DNA of 64,000 bases from Pseudomonas mediterranea CFBP 5447. Lineage in GTDB: Bacteria; Pseudomonadota; Gammaproteobacteria; Pseudomonadales; Pseudomonadaceae. Every line of letters starts with the position of its first letter. Position 1 is the stretch's first letter. This document shows, in pieces, positions 1-10,200 of this stretch. Position numbers and translations under genes: made by a program. The stretch lies in NCBI RefSeq assembly GCF_000774145.1, contig NZ_KN322987.1, forward strand, positions 854,747 through 918,746, written 5' to 3'. The notes beneath the pieces were generated by a model, which was not told where the DNA came from, ran no database searches, and saw only the letters and a list, made by a program, of their open reading frames with translations.

Positions 1-3000
1 CCATCCACGCAGAAACCGGACGCCGTTTCGACCTCGCCAGCCAAGTGCCTGTGCGGGCCACGCTGATACAGCGCAACGGCCGCGCCCAGTCGTTGCTGTT
101 GCTCACCGTGCACCATTGCGCCACCGACGATGCGTCCAGCCAGAACCTGTTGGACGAACTCGGCCGTTGCTACGGCGCCCATTGCCAGGGCACGACGGCC
201 AGCCTACCTGAGCTGGCCCTACAGTACCCCGACTACGCCCTCTGGCAGCGCGAGCCCGGTCAACAGACCGCATTCAGCAGCCAGTTGGAATACTGGCGTG
301 GGCAACTGGAGGACGGCGACTACCTGTTGGACCTGCCCACCGAACAGGGCCGCCCCAACCACCTCGCCCCGGCAGCCGGTGCGGTGCAATTGCAGCTGCC
401 GCCGGCCCTGGCGGGACGCCTGCGGCAGTTCGCCCAGCAACGCGGCGCCACCCTGTACATGCTGATGCTCAGCGCCGCGCAATTGCTGCTGGGTCGCTAC
501 GCCAACCAGCGCGACGTGCGGGTCGGCAGCCCGGTGGCCCAGCGGCCGTTCGCCGAGCTGCAGCCGCTGATCGGTTGCTTCGTCAATACCGTGGTGATGC
601 GTGCCGATCTCGATCCGGACCTGGACTTCGAAGGCTTGCTGGAGCAGGTCCGCAACCGCGTACTGGACGCCCAGCAGCATCAGGACGTGCCGTTCGACCA
701 GGTTGTCGAACACCTCAAGCCAGCCCGCAGCCTCGGCCAGACGCCGTTGTTCCAGGTGTTGTTCGCCATGCAGAACGCCGATGCGGCCTGCCAGCACTGG
801 CCGCAGTTGCAGGTCAGCGAGCGCGCCGTGAGCGCCCAGGCCACCAAGTACGACTTGAACTGGGAAGTGCATGACGGCGAGGTGTTGTCGGTGCTGCTGG
901 AATACCGCGCCGCGCTGTTCAGCGAAACCACCGCCCGGCGTTGGCTGGAGCAATGGCAGCAACTGCTGGAAGCCATGCTCGATGCACCGCAGACCCGCCT
1001 CGCGGACTGGTCGCCGTTGGCCGCGACCGAGCGCCAGCGCCAACTGGTGGAATGGAACGCCACCGAACGTCATTACAGCGGCCCGACCGACCTGCACACC
1101 GCCCTCAGTCAACAAGCGGCCCTCAGCCCCAACGCCCCGGCGCTGGTGTTCGAAGGCCAACGCCTGAGCTACGCCGAGCTGGACAACCGGGCGCAAGCCG
1201 TTGCCCGAGCCCTGCGCGCGGCCGGCATCGGCACCGATGACATCGTGCCGGTGTGCATGGAGCGCTCGGTGGACATGGTCGTCGCTCTGCTCGGCATCGT
1301 CCATGCCGGCGCCGCGTGGCTGCCGCTGGATCCGGAACTGCCCGCCGGGCGCCTGGCCTTCCTGATCGAAGACGCCGACGCCAAGGTCACCTTGACCCAG
1401 GCCCAGTGGCTGTCGCGCCTGCCAAGTGCGCATCAGGCCTGGACTCTCGACACTCTGCCCCAGGCACCGGCGTTCGACCCGATCAGCGTCGCCGCCAATG
1501 ACCTGGCCTACGTGCTCTACACCTCCGGCTCCACCGGCCAACCGAAAGGCGTGATGAACGAACACGGCGCCTTGATGAACCGCCTGTACTGGATGCAGGA
1601 CGCGTTCCCGATCGGTCCGAACGACCGCGTACTGCAGAAAACCCCGTACAGCTTCGACGTCTCGGTGTGGGAGTTCTTCTGGCCGCTGATCACCGGCGCC
1701 ACCCTGGTGGTAGCGCGTCCCGATGGTCATCGCGATCCGGCGTACCTCAGCCAGCTGATCCAGCAAGAACAGGTCACGACGTTGCACTTCGTGCCGTCGA
1801 TGCTCCGCGCCTTTGTCGAGGAGCCGAGCCTGGTCGACTGCCGCAGCCTGCGCCAGGTGTTTGCCAGCGGCGAAGCGCTGCCGGTGGATCTGGTGCGGCG
1901 TTTCATGGGCCAACACCCGGCGGCACTGGTCAACCTGTACGGCCCGACCGAAGCGGCCATCGACGTGTCGGTATGGCGCTGCTCGGTAGACGACGTGATC
2001 GTGCCCATCGGCAAACCCATCGCCAACCTGCGCCTGTACATCCTCGACGAAAGCCTGCAACCGTTGCCCATCGGCAGCATCGGTGAGCTGTACATCGGCG
2101 GTGTCGGCGTCGCTCGCGGTTACCTCAAGCGTCCGGATTTGACCGAGGAACGCTTCCTCGCCAGCCCGTTCATCGACGGTGATCGCCTGTACCGCACCGG
2201 CGACCGCTGCCGCTTCCTGGCCGATGGCAACATCGAATACCTCGGGCGCCTGGATCATCAGGTGAAGCTGCGCGGCCAGCGCATCGAGCTTGGCGAAATC
2301 GACGCCGAGCTGCTGGCGCAGGAAGGCGTTCGCGACGCCGCGACCCTGCTGTTGGAGCAACGCTTGGTGAGCTTCTGGTGTGGCGACGCCGACGAGGCGG
2401 CCATTCGTAGCGCATTGAGCGACAACCTGCCCTCGCACATGCTGCCGAGCTTCTTCGTCCAGCTCGACAGCCTGCCTCTGAACAGCAACGGCAAACTCGA
2501 CCGCAAGGCCCTGGCCGCCACCCCGCTGCCGGAACACCACAGCGATCGGCCGCACACCGCACCGCGCAACGCCACAGAAAGCGCGCTCTGCGAGTTGTTC
2601 AGCGAAGTGCTGGAATGCGCGTCGGTGGGCATCGAAGCGCACTTCTTCCAGCTCGGCGGTCATTCCCTGTTGGCGACCCGCCTGGTCAGCCGGGTCCGTG
2701 AACGCTTGGGTGTTTCCCTGCCGTTGGCGGTGGTGTTCGAACGCCCGACCGTCGCGGCCCTGGCCGATTACCTGGGCGTGGCGACAGCGGACGAATCGAT
2801 CACCGTGCAGCCGCGTCCAGCGGCATTGCCCTTGGGGCTGGCGCAGAAACGCTTCTGGATGCTCAGCCGCCTGGTACCGGACTCTCGCGAGTACCACATG
2901 CCGTTCGCCCTGACGTTGCGCGGCGAATTGCAGGTCCGCGTCTTGCGCGAAGCCTTCGAACAGGTCAGCCAGCGCCACTTGGTGCTGCGCAGCCGGATTG

Positions 3001-6000
3001 TCGAAGTCCAAGGCGAGCCGCAACTGCTGATCGACGACCATGGGCCAGCGCTCGCGGTCACGACTGTTGCCACACAGGATTGGCGCGCAACCTGCGCCGC
3101 GGCCCAAGCCGAGTTGATGGCGCCGTTCGATCTGGCCGCCGCCGCGCCTTGGCGGGCGCACCTGCTGCAACGCCAGGACAGCGACGAAAACCTGTTGCTG
3201 GTGTGCCTGCATCACAGCGCCACCGACGGCTGGGCCATGCAGTTGCTCATCGATGAACTGACCCAGGCCTACGCCGCCGGCCTGAATGGACAGTCGCCGA
3301 GCTGGGCGCCGCTGGCGATCGACTATGTCGACTTCGCTCTGTGGCAACAGCATCCGGACACCCAGGCCCGACGCAATGACAGCCTGGACTACTGGAAAAA
3401 CCACTTGGGTCAGGACGACTACCAGCTCGACCTGCCCATCGACCATCCACGGGGCGCCGAAGCCGATCGTCGGGCCCGGCAGTTGATCGTCAACCTCGGC
3501 GCCCAGCGCGCCGAATCGATCCGCCAGTTCGCCCGTCAGCGTGGCACCACCACCTACGTGGTACTCGCCACGGCCCTGAGCGCACTGCTGGCGCGTTATA
3601 GCGGTCAGCGCGAGATTCGTCTCGGCACCCCGGCAGACCAGCGCGATCAGCCGCAATCCCAGACGCTGCTGGCCTGTTTGGTCAACACCCTGGTGATCCG
3701 CAGCGAAGTCGACCAGCGAGCCCCGGCCGAGCAGTTGCTCGCCAGCCTCGAAGCCGATCTGCGCGCGGCCCAGGCCCACGCCGACCTGCCCTTCGCCACC
3801 CTGGTCGGCGCTGTCGCCCAACACCGCGACCTGAACCGCACGCCACTGTTCCAGGTGCTGTTCTCTCTCAACTACGGCCGCGTGGACAGCAGCCAATGGC
3901 CGGGACTGGAGGTCGAAGAGCAGACGCTGCCGGTGATCGACGCCAAGTTCGAACAGAGCTGGGAAGTCCAGGACGACGGCAGCGACATGACCCTGGCGCT
4001 GGAATATCAGGCGGCGCTGTTCGATGAGTCGACCATACAACGCTGGAGCGCGCAGTGGTGCGCGCTGCTAGATGCCTTGGTGGCGGCGCCTGCGCGAACG
4101 CTGATCGAGCTGTTCCCGCAGCAGCAGGATCAGCAGCAACTGGACCGTTGGAACGCCACCGAGCGTCATTACAGCGGCCCGACCGACCTGCACACCGCTC
4201 TTAGCCAGCAAGCCGCCCTCAGCCCCAACGCCCCGGCATTGGTGTTCGAAGGCCAACGCCTGAGCTACGCCGAGCTGGATAACCGGGCGCAAGCCGTGGC
4301 CCGGGCGCTGCGTGCGGCCGGCATCGGCGCTGATGACATCGTGCCGGTGTGCATGCTGCGCTCCGTCGACATGGTCGTCGCCCTGCTCGGCATCGTCCAT
4401 GCCGGCGCCGCCTGGCTGCCGCTGGATCCGGAACTGCCCGCCGGGCGCCTGGCCTTCCTGATCGAAGACGCCGACGCCAAGGTCACCTTGACCCAGGCCC
4501 AGTGGCTGTCGCGCCTGCCAAGTGCGCATCAGGCCTGGACTCTCGACACTCTGCCCCAGGCACCGGCGTTCGACCCGATCAGCGTCGCCGCCAATGACCT
4601 GGCCTACGTGCTCTACACCTCCGGCTCCACCGGCCAACCGAAAGGCGTGATGAACGAACACGGCGCCTTGATGAACCGCCTGTACTGGATGCAGGACGCG
4701 TTCCCGATCGGTCCGAACGACCGCGTACTGCAGAAAACCCCGTACAGCTTCGACGTCTCGGTGTGGGAGTTCTTCTGGCCGCTGATCACCGGCGCCACCC
4801 TGGTGGTAGCGCGTCCCGATGGTCATCGCGATCCGGCCTACCTCAGCCAGCTGATCCAGCAAGAACAGGTCACGACGTTGCACTTCGTACCGTCGATGCT
4901 GCGCGCCTTTGTCGAGGAGCCGAGCCTGGTCGACTGCCGCAGCCTGCGTCAAGTGTTTGCCAGCGGCGAGGCGCTGCCGGTGGATCTGGTGCGGCGCTTC
5001 ATGGGCCAACACCCGGCGGCACTGGTCAACCTGTACGGCCCGACCGAAGCGGCCATCGACGTGTCGGTCTGGCGCTGCTCGGTAGACGACGTGATCGTGC
5101 CCATCGGCAAACCCATCGCCAACCTGCGCCTGTACATCCTCGACGAAAGCCTGCAACCGTTGCCCATCGGCAGCATCGGCGAGCTGTACATCGGCGGTGT
5201 CGGCGTCGCTCGCGGTTACCTCAAGCGTCCGGATTTGACCGAGGAACGTTTCCTCGCCAGCCCGTTCATCGACGGTGATCGCCTGTACCGCACCGGCGAC
5301 CGCTGCCGCTTCCTGGCCGATGGCAACATCGAATACCTCGGGCGCCTGGATCACCAGGTGAAGCTGCGTGGCCAGCGTATCGAACTCGGTGAGATCGACG
5401 CCGCCGTGCTGAACCTGCCGGCCATCACTGGGGCCTGCACCCTGGTCATCGATAACCGTCTGGTGGCGTTCTACAGCAGCAACGCCGCGCAATCGGGCCT
5501 CGACACCCTGCTCGCCGCCGAGCTGCCGGCGTACATGGTGCCGGCGGTGTGGGTCCACGTCCCGACGCTGCCGCTCAACAGCAACGGCAAGATCGACCGC
5601 AAGGCCCTGGCGGCCCTGCCGTTGCCGCAAACCCAGAAAGACTACGCTGCTCCGCGCAATGCGCTGGAAAGCCTGTTGTGCCAGTTGTTCGGTGAACTGC
5701 TCGGCGAAAGCCTGACCGGCGGCCGCGAAGTCGGCACCAGCGACAGCTTCTTCGCCTTGGGCGGTGACTCGATTCTCGGCCTGAAGCTGATCTCTCGTCT
5801 GCGCGAACACGGCTACTCGTTGACACCACGGGACCTGTTCCGCTCGCCCACCCCGGCGGCGCTGGCCCAGGTGACCACGGCCCTGTTGACCCAGGCCGAA
5901 CAGGGCGAAGTGACTGGTGCGATGCCATTGATGCCGTTGCATCAGTGGTTCTTCGACCAACAGCAACCCCAGGCCGTGCACTGGAACCAGTCCGTGCTGG

Positions 6001-7223
6001 CCGACAGCGACCGGCGTCTTGAGCCGGCCATCGTGCAGGCGGTGTTGGATCGCCTGGTCGCGCACCACGACGCCCTGCGCCTGCGCTTCACCGAAGTCGA
6101 TGGGCAATGGCAGGCGCGGATCGCCCCCGTAGCGCCGGCGCAACTGACTTGCTGCGAGCACCCGGACCAACTGCTGCAGGTCGCGCAAAGCCTGGACCTG
6201 CAACACGGTCCCCTGTTTGCCGCGGCCCTGCTGGAAGGTGAACCCCAGCGCCTGTACCTGGTAGCCCATCACCTGGTGGTGGACGCGGTGTCCTGGACGC
6301 CGCTGCTGGAGGATTTCCAACAGCTGTATTCAGGTCTGGAGCGCGGCGAACAACCGACCTTGCCGGCGAAAACCACCTCCTACCGGCAATGGGCCGAGCA
6401 CCTGCATGCTCATGCCAGCAAGGTCGCGGGCGAACAGCGCTACTGGAGCACTCAGATCAGCGTGAACCGGCCGCCAGTGGCCACGGTGGCCGAGCGCCGG
6501 ACCCTGTCGGCCCGTTGGGAAGCCACCCGCACCCACCAATGGCTGACCGAGTCCCACGCGGCGTACCGCACGCAACCGGAAGAGCTGCTGATCGCCGCCC
6601 TCGCCGCGACCCTGGCGGAGACCGAACGTCGCAGCGACATCGTCGTGGACCTGGAACGCCATGGCCGCGATGCACCTTTCGATGGTCTGGACGTCAGCCG
6701 CACGGTCGGCTGGTTCACCACGCTGTTCCCGCTGCGCGTCAGCGCCAGCGGCGCCCGTGGCGACCAGGTGCGCAACGCCAAGGAGGCCTTGCGTGCAGTG
6801 CCGGGCCAGGGCCTCGGCTACGGCTTGCTGCGTCAACGGGGTGAACTGCCGGCCAGCCATGGCGATGTGCTGTTCAACTACCTCGGACATGAGCAGACGC
6901 CCGAGGGTTGGTTGCGCGCCAGCAACCTGACCCCACCGGCGGACGTGTCGCCGGCAAACCGGGTGACCCACGCTCGCGAAGTGGTGGCGTGGCTGGAGGA
7001 CGGCGTGTTGCGTGTCGAATGGCACAGCGTCACGCCGGAGGCCGACAGCCAATTGCCCGCTCGCCTGTTGGAGCACCTGCAAGCGCTGGTCGAGCACTGC
7101 CTCGATCCGCAGGCCGGCGCGCTGATGCCCTCGGACTTCCCCCTCGCCAAGGCGTTGAACCAGAAGTCCCTGGACAAACTGCTGGGCAAGCTCAAGACCA
7201 AACCGAACTCCCAAAGCCAGTGA
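1..7223 (+). CDS. Siderophore NRPS, C-A(Ser)-T-C-A(Ser)-T-E, 5' end outside window
   Basis: The gene runs in from the left edge: the frame is open from base 3, so no start codon can be chosen. Counting from base 45, domains are: partial condensation domain (HHCATDD near residue 25), adenylation (about 335-850), carrier (GGHSLL near 870), condensation (HHSATDG near 1056), adenylation (about 1370-1880), carrier (GGDSIL near 1903) and epimerization (about 1957-2370, HHLVVDAVSW and RTVGWFTTLFPL). Specificity residues read off both A domains are D-V-W-H-F-S-L-I-D, matching the known serine code, so both modules should load Ser; the final E domain should turn the second into D-Ser. The two A domains are nearly identical at DNA level. 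There is no thioesterase, so the chain passes to the next NRPS, whose first C domain has the DCL-type motif expected after an E domain. Substrate calls follow known codes; the product family is inferred. Confidence 0.93.
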   Translation, partial: IHAETGRRFDLASQVPVRATLIQRNGRAQSLLLLTVHHCATDDASSQNLLDELGRCYGAHCQGTTASLPELALQYPDYALWQREPGQQTAFSSQLEYWRGQLEDGDYLLDLPTEQGRPNHLAPAAGAVQLQLPPALAGRLRQFAQQRGATLYMLMLSAAQLLLGRYANQRDVRVGSPVAQRPFAELQPLIGCFVNTVVMRADLDPDLDFEGLLEQVRNRVLDAQQHQDVPFDQVVEHLKPARSLGQTPLFQVLFAMQNADAACQHWPQLQVSERAVSAQATKYDLNWEVHDGEVLSVLLEYRAALFSETTARRWLEQWQQLLEAMLDAPQTRLADWSPLAATERQRQLVEWNATERHYSGPTDLHTALSQQAALSPNAPALVFEGQRLSYAELDNRAQAVARALRAAGIGTDDIVPVCMERSVDMVVALLGIVHAGAAWLPLDPELPAGRLAFLIEDADAKVTLTQAQWLSRLPSAHQAWTLDTLPQAPAFDPISVAANDLAYVLYTSGSTGQPKGVMNEHGALMNRLYWMQDAFPIGPNDRVLQKTPYSFDVSVWEFFWPLITGATLVVARPDGHRDPAYLSQLIQQEQVTTLHFVPSMLRAFVEEPSLVDCRSLRQVFASGEALPVDLVRRFMGQHPAALVNLYGPTEAAIDVSVWRCSVDDVIVPIGKPIANLRLYILDESLQPLPIGSIGELYIGGVGVARGYLKRPDLTEERFLASPFIDGDRLYRTGDRCRFLADGNIEYLGRLDHQVKLRGQRIELGEIDAELLAQEGVRDAATLLLEQRLVSFWCGDADEAAIRSALSDNLPSHMLPSFFVQLDSLPLNSNGKLDRKALAATPLPEHHSDRPHTAPRNATESALCELFSEVLECASVGIEAHFFQLGGHSLLATRLVSRVRERLGVSLPLAVVFERPTVAALADYLGVATADESITVQPRPAALPLGLAQKRFWMLSRLVPDSREYHMPFALTLRGELQVRVLREAFEQVSQRHLVLRSRIVEVQGEPQLLIDDHGPALAVTTVATQDWRATCAAAQAELMAPFDLAAAAPWRAHLLQRQDSDENLLLVCLHHSATDGWAMQLLIDELTQAYAAGLNGQSPSWAPLAIDYVDFALWQQHPDTQARRNDSLDYWKNHLGQDDYQLDLPIDHPRGAEADRRARQLIVNLGAQRAESIRQFARQRGTTTYVVLATALSALLARYSGQREIRLGTPADQRDQPQSQTLLACLVNTLVIRSEVDQRAPAEQLLASLEADLRAAQAHADLPFATLVGAVAQHRDLNRTPLFQVLFSLNYGRVDSSQWPGLEVEEQTLPVIDAKFEQSWEVQDDGSDMTLALEYQAALFDESTIQRWSAQWCALLDALVAAPARTLIELFPQQQDQQQLDRWNATERHYSGPTDLHTALSQQAALSPNAPALVFEGQRLSYAELDNRAQAVARALRAAGIGADDIVPVCMLRSVDMVVALLGIVHAGAAWLPLDPELPAGRLAFLIEDADAKVTLTQAQWLSRLPSAHQAWTLDTLPQAPAFDPISVAANDLAYVLYTSGSTGQPKGVMNEHGALMNRLYWMQDAFPIGPNDRVLQKTPYSFDVSVWEFFWPLITGATLVVARPDGHRDPAYLSQLIQQEQVTTLHFVPSMLRAFVEEPSLVDCRSLRQVFASGEALPVDLVRRFMGQHPAALVNLYGPTEAAIDVSVWRCSVDDVIVPIGKPIANLRLYILDESLQPLPIGSIGELYIGGVGVARGYLKRPDLTEERFLASPFIDGDRLYRTGDRCRFLADGNIEYLGRLDHQVKLRGQRIELGEIDAAVLNLPAITGACTLVIDNRLVAFYSSNAAQSGLDTLLAAELPAYMVPAVWVHVPTLPLNSNGKIDRKALAALPLPQTQKDYAAPRNALESLLCQLFGELLGESLTGGREVGTSDSFFALGGDSILGLKLISRLREHGYSLTPRDLFRSPTPAALAQVTTALLTQAEQGEVTGAMPLMPLHQWFFDQQQPQAVHWNQSVLADSDRRLEPAIVQAVLDRLVAHHDALRLRFTEVDGQWQARIAPVAPAQLTCCEHPDQLLQVAQSLDLQHGPLFAAALLEGEPQRLYLVAHHLVVDAVSWTPLLEDFQQLYSGLERGEQPTLPAKTTSYRQWAEHLHAHASKVAGEQRYWSTQISVNRPPVATVAERRTLSARWEATRTHQWLTESHAAYRTQPEELLIAALAATLAETERRSDIVVDLERHGRDAPFDGLDVSRTVGWFTTLFPLRVSASGARGDQVRNAKEALRAVPGQGLGYGLLRQRGELPASHGDVLFNYLGHEQTPEGWLRASNLTPPADVSPANRVTHAREVVAWLEDGVLRVEWHSVTPEADSQLPARLLEHLQALVEHCLDPQAGALMPSDFPLAKALNQKSLDKLLGKLKTKPNSQSQ
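1053..2318 (+). repeat. Serine adenylation-domain repeat, copy 1
   Basis: This A-domain segment is almost the same, base for base, as the segment starting 3096 bases later. Long stretches (for example about 1330-1840) appear identical, synonymous positions included. Similarity ends just after the GEIDA motif. This points to recent duplication or ongoing gene conversion within the NRPS gene. Confidence 0.9.
4149..5414 (+). repeat. Serine adenylation-domain repeat, copy 2
   Basis: Second copy of the serine A-domain segment. The two proteins differ at only a few residues (for example CMLRS here and CMERS in copy 1), while the flanking C, T and E domains are clearly diverged. The repeat unit is therefore the A domain and not the whole module. 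Confidence 0.9.
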
Positions 7224-7287
7224 GTGGCGCAACCGCCGCGGGGTCATCGCCTGACCACCGCGGCGTCAACCCGACACTCACTGTTTT
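7218..7287 (+). terminator. Nested hairpin with short T-run between NRPS genes
   Basis: An outer 9-bp stem pairs CAGTGAGTG (7218-7226, spanning the stop codon of the first NRPS) with CACTCACTG (7275-7283). An inner stem pairs 7234-7246 with 7252-7265, with one bulged base. TTTT follows at 7284-7287. It looks like an intrinsic terminator or attenuator inside the NRPS operon, though it could instead be a structure that protects the mRNA. Confidence 0.5.
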
Positions 7288-7299
7288 CAAGCCTTTGAA

Positions 7300-10200
7300 A
7301 TGGACCAAGCAAGCATGAACAACATCGAAGACATCTACTCCCTTTCGCCGACCCAGCACGGCCTGTTGTTTCACAGTGTCTTTGAACCGGATTCGCGGGT
7401 GTACTACCAGCAATTGAGCCTGGAAATGAACGGCCCGCTGCAACTCAACGCCTTTCGCGGCGCCTGGCAGGCGCTGATGCAGCGCCACGCCGTGCTGCGC
7501 AGCGCGTTTCTCTGGGAAGAGCTGGACGATGCCTATCAGGTGGTGCAGCAGGACGTCGAGCTGCCCCTGACCGAACTGGACTGGCAGGACCGCGCCGACC
7601 CGCAAGCCGCGCTGGAACAATTGGGCCTGGAGCAACGGGCACAACCCCTGGAATTGAATGAATCGCCACTGATGCGCGTCTGCCTGGTGCGCCTGGCCCC
7701 CGAGCGCTGGCACCTGATCTGGACCTTCCATCACATCCTCATGGACGGCTGGAGCGTCGGCATCGCCGTGCAGGAATGGCTGGCGCTCTACTACGAGCAA
7801 GCCCATGGCCGCCCCGCCCATCTGCCACCGACCCGCGCCTACCGCGACTACATCGCCTGGCTGGCGGAGCAGGACATGGCGGCCACCGAAGGCTTCTGGC
7901 GCGAGCAGTTGCAGGACCTGAGCGAACCAACCCCGCTGCCCAACTTCGCCGTACGCGAGGCCGCGCCTGCCGGGGCGCCTTTCGCCGAGCGGGAAAGCCG
8001 GCTGGATGCCAGCGAAACCGAGCAACTGTCGCAGTTCGCTCGCAGCCACGACCTGACCATCAACACCCTGATCCAGGGCGCCTGGGCGTTGCTGCTGGGC
8101 CAGCACGCCGGGCGTGACGACGTGGTCTACGGCGTTACCGTCGCCGGCCGTCCGGAGAACCTGGCGGCGGTCGACAGCACCGTCGGCCTGTTCATCAACA
8201 CCCTGCCGCTGCGGGTACAGTGGGCCGACAGCCCGGCACTGGTGGATTGGCTGCAGCAGTTGCAGCACGCCAACAGCGACCTGCGCCACCACGCCTACCT
8301 GCCCTTGGGCAAACTCAAGTCGATGACGCGGATTGCCGCCGAACAGGCGCTGTTCGATTCGATCCTTGTATTCGAAAATTTCCCGGTCACCGATGCGCTG
8401 AACCAGGACACCGGCGGCTTGAGCTTCAGCGCTCCGGCCAGTGAACAGCAGGCCGACGGCATCACCCTGACCCAGGGCCGCAACCACTTCCCGCTGTCGC
8501 TGATCGTGATGCCGGACAAACAGTTGCATTACCTGATCAGCTACGACCGCAGCCGCTTCAGCGACGCCGAGGTCGCGGTGCTGTCCGCACAGCTACGCGC
8601 GATCCTGTTGGCGATGACCGCGCAAGCCCAGTGCCGGGTCAACGAACTCGAATGGCTGAGCGCGGAAGAACGCCAGCAACTGCTGGTACAGGGTCTTGGC
8701 GCGCAATTGCCGGTGCCCCAGGACTGCCTGCACCAGCGTTTCGAACAGCAAGTGGCCGCCTATCCCGAGCAACTGGCGGTACGCGATCGCCAAGTGGCGC
8801 TGACCTACCGTGAACTCGATCAACAGGCCAACCGCCTCAGCCAATACCTGCGCGCCCAGGGCATCGGCCACGACAGCGTGGTCGCCCTGGCCCTGGAACG
8901 CAGCGCCGATTTCGTCGTGGCCCTGCTCGCCACCCTCAAGGCCGGCGCAGCGTATCTGCCGCTGGACATCAAACAGCCCGCCGGGCGCCTGGTCGACGTG
9001 CTGGTGGACAGCCGCGCCGCGCTGCTGATCGGCGCCAGCCCTTCGCCGCTGCTCAAGGGCCTGGCCGAGCACACGCCGGCGCTGTGGCTGACCGAACAGG
9101 CCCAGGCCATCGCCACCCAGCCGGACACGCCACCCGTCGTGGCCCACAGCCCGAGCGATGCCGCCTATGTGATCTACACCTCGGGCTCCACCGGCACGCC
9201 CAAGGGGGTGGTGGTCGAGCACCGGTCCATCGTCGACTACCTGACGGCGGTGCAGGCCGTGCTCAACCCGCCGGCGGCCGCCCGCTACGGCTTGCTGTCC
9301 AGCATCGCCGCCGACCTCGGCCATACCCAACTGTTCGGTGCCCTGTGCAGCGGCGCCAGCCTGTTGCTGGTGGATGAAGACAGCGGTTTCAGCCCACTGG
9401 CCCTGGCCGAACTCTTCGACCAGCATCCGGTGGATGTACTGAAAATCACCCCAAGCCACCTCGCCGGCCTGTTGCAGGCACTGCCCGATGCGCGCCTGCT
9501 GCCGCGCACGCTGCTGGTGTTCGGTGGCGACGCCCTCAGCCCGGCGCTGCTGGAGCAAGTGAACCGCCTGGCACCGGGCTTGAAGGTGTTCAACCACTAT
9601 GGCCCGAGTGAAGCGACCGTCGGCGCCATCGCGACCGAACTGCCGGCAGGCCTGCGCAGCATCGCGCTCGGCCGGCCGCTGCCGAACCGTCAACTGCAGG
9701 TCGTCGGCGGCAACGGTCGCCTGGCGGCCATCGGCGTGCCCGGCGAACTGCTGATCAGCGGCGCGCTGGCCCGGGGTTACCTGCACCGGGACGACCTCAC
9801 CGCCGAACGCTTCCACGTCGATGCCAACGAGCAACGCTGGTACCGCACCGGCGACCGCGTGCGCTGGCAAGTCGACGGTCAGATCGCGTTCCTTGGCCGC
9901 GTCGACAGCCAGGTGAAGATCCGTGGCAACCGCCTGGAGCTGGGCGAAGTCGAGGCGCAGATCAAGCGCCTGTCACCGCTGATCGAACAGGCACTGGTGC
10001 GCGTCGTCGAACTGGACGGCAGCCCACGCCTGGTGGCCTGGCTGGTCGCCAGCCAATCGATTTCCCCCGCCAAGCTGCGCAACGACCTCAGCGCCCGCGT
10101 GCCGGACTACATGGTGCCGGCGCACTTCATCACCCTGGATGAACTGCCCCTTACCCGCAATGGCAAAGTCGACGTCCAGCGTTTGCCGACGCCGCAAAAA

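Noticed and set aside
219..4040. Very long open frame on the minus strand opposite the first NRPS
   Set aside because: GC-rich codon bias keeps the opposite strand open; the translation is low-complexity Gln/Arg/Gly sequence with no domain, while the plus strand reads as clear NRPS domains. The same holds for long minus-strand frames at 4068-6320, 9973-13770 and 13834-17556.
6630..6730. Epimerization domain of the first NRPS as inactive because ERHGRD differs from the common EGHGRE
   Set aside because: HHLVVDAVSW and the WFTTLFPL region are intact and the changed residues are tolerated in other E domains, so activity is still expected.
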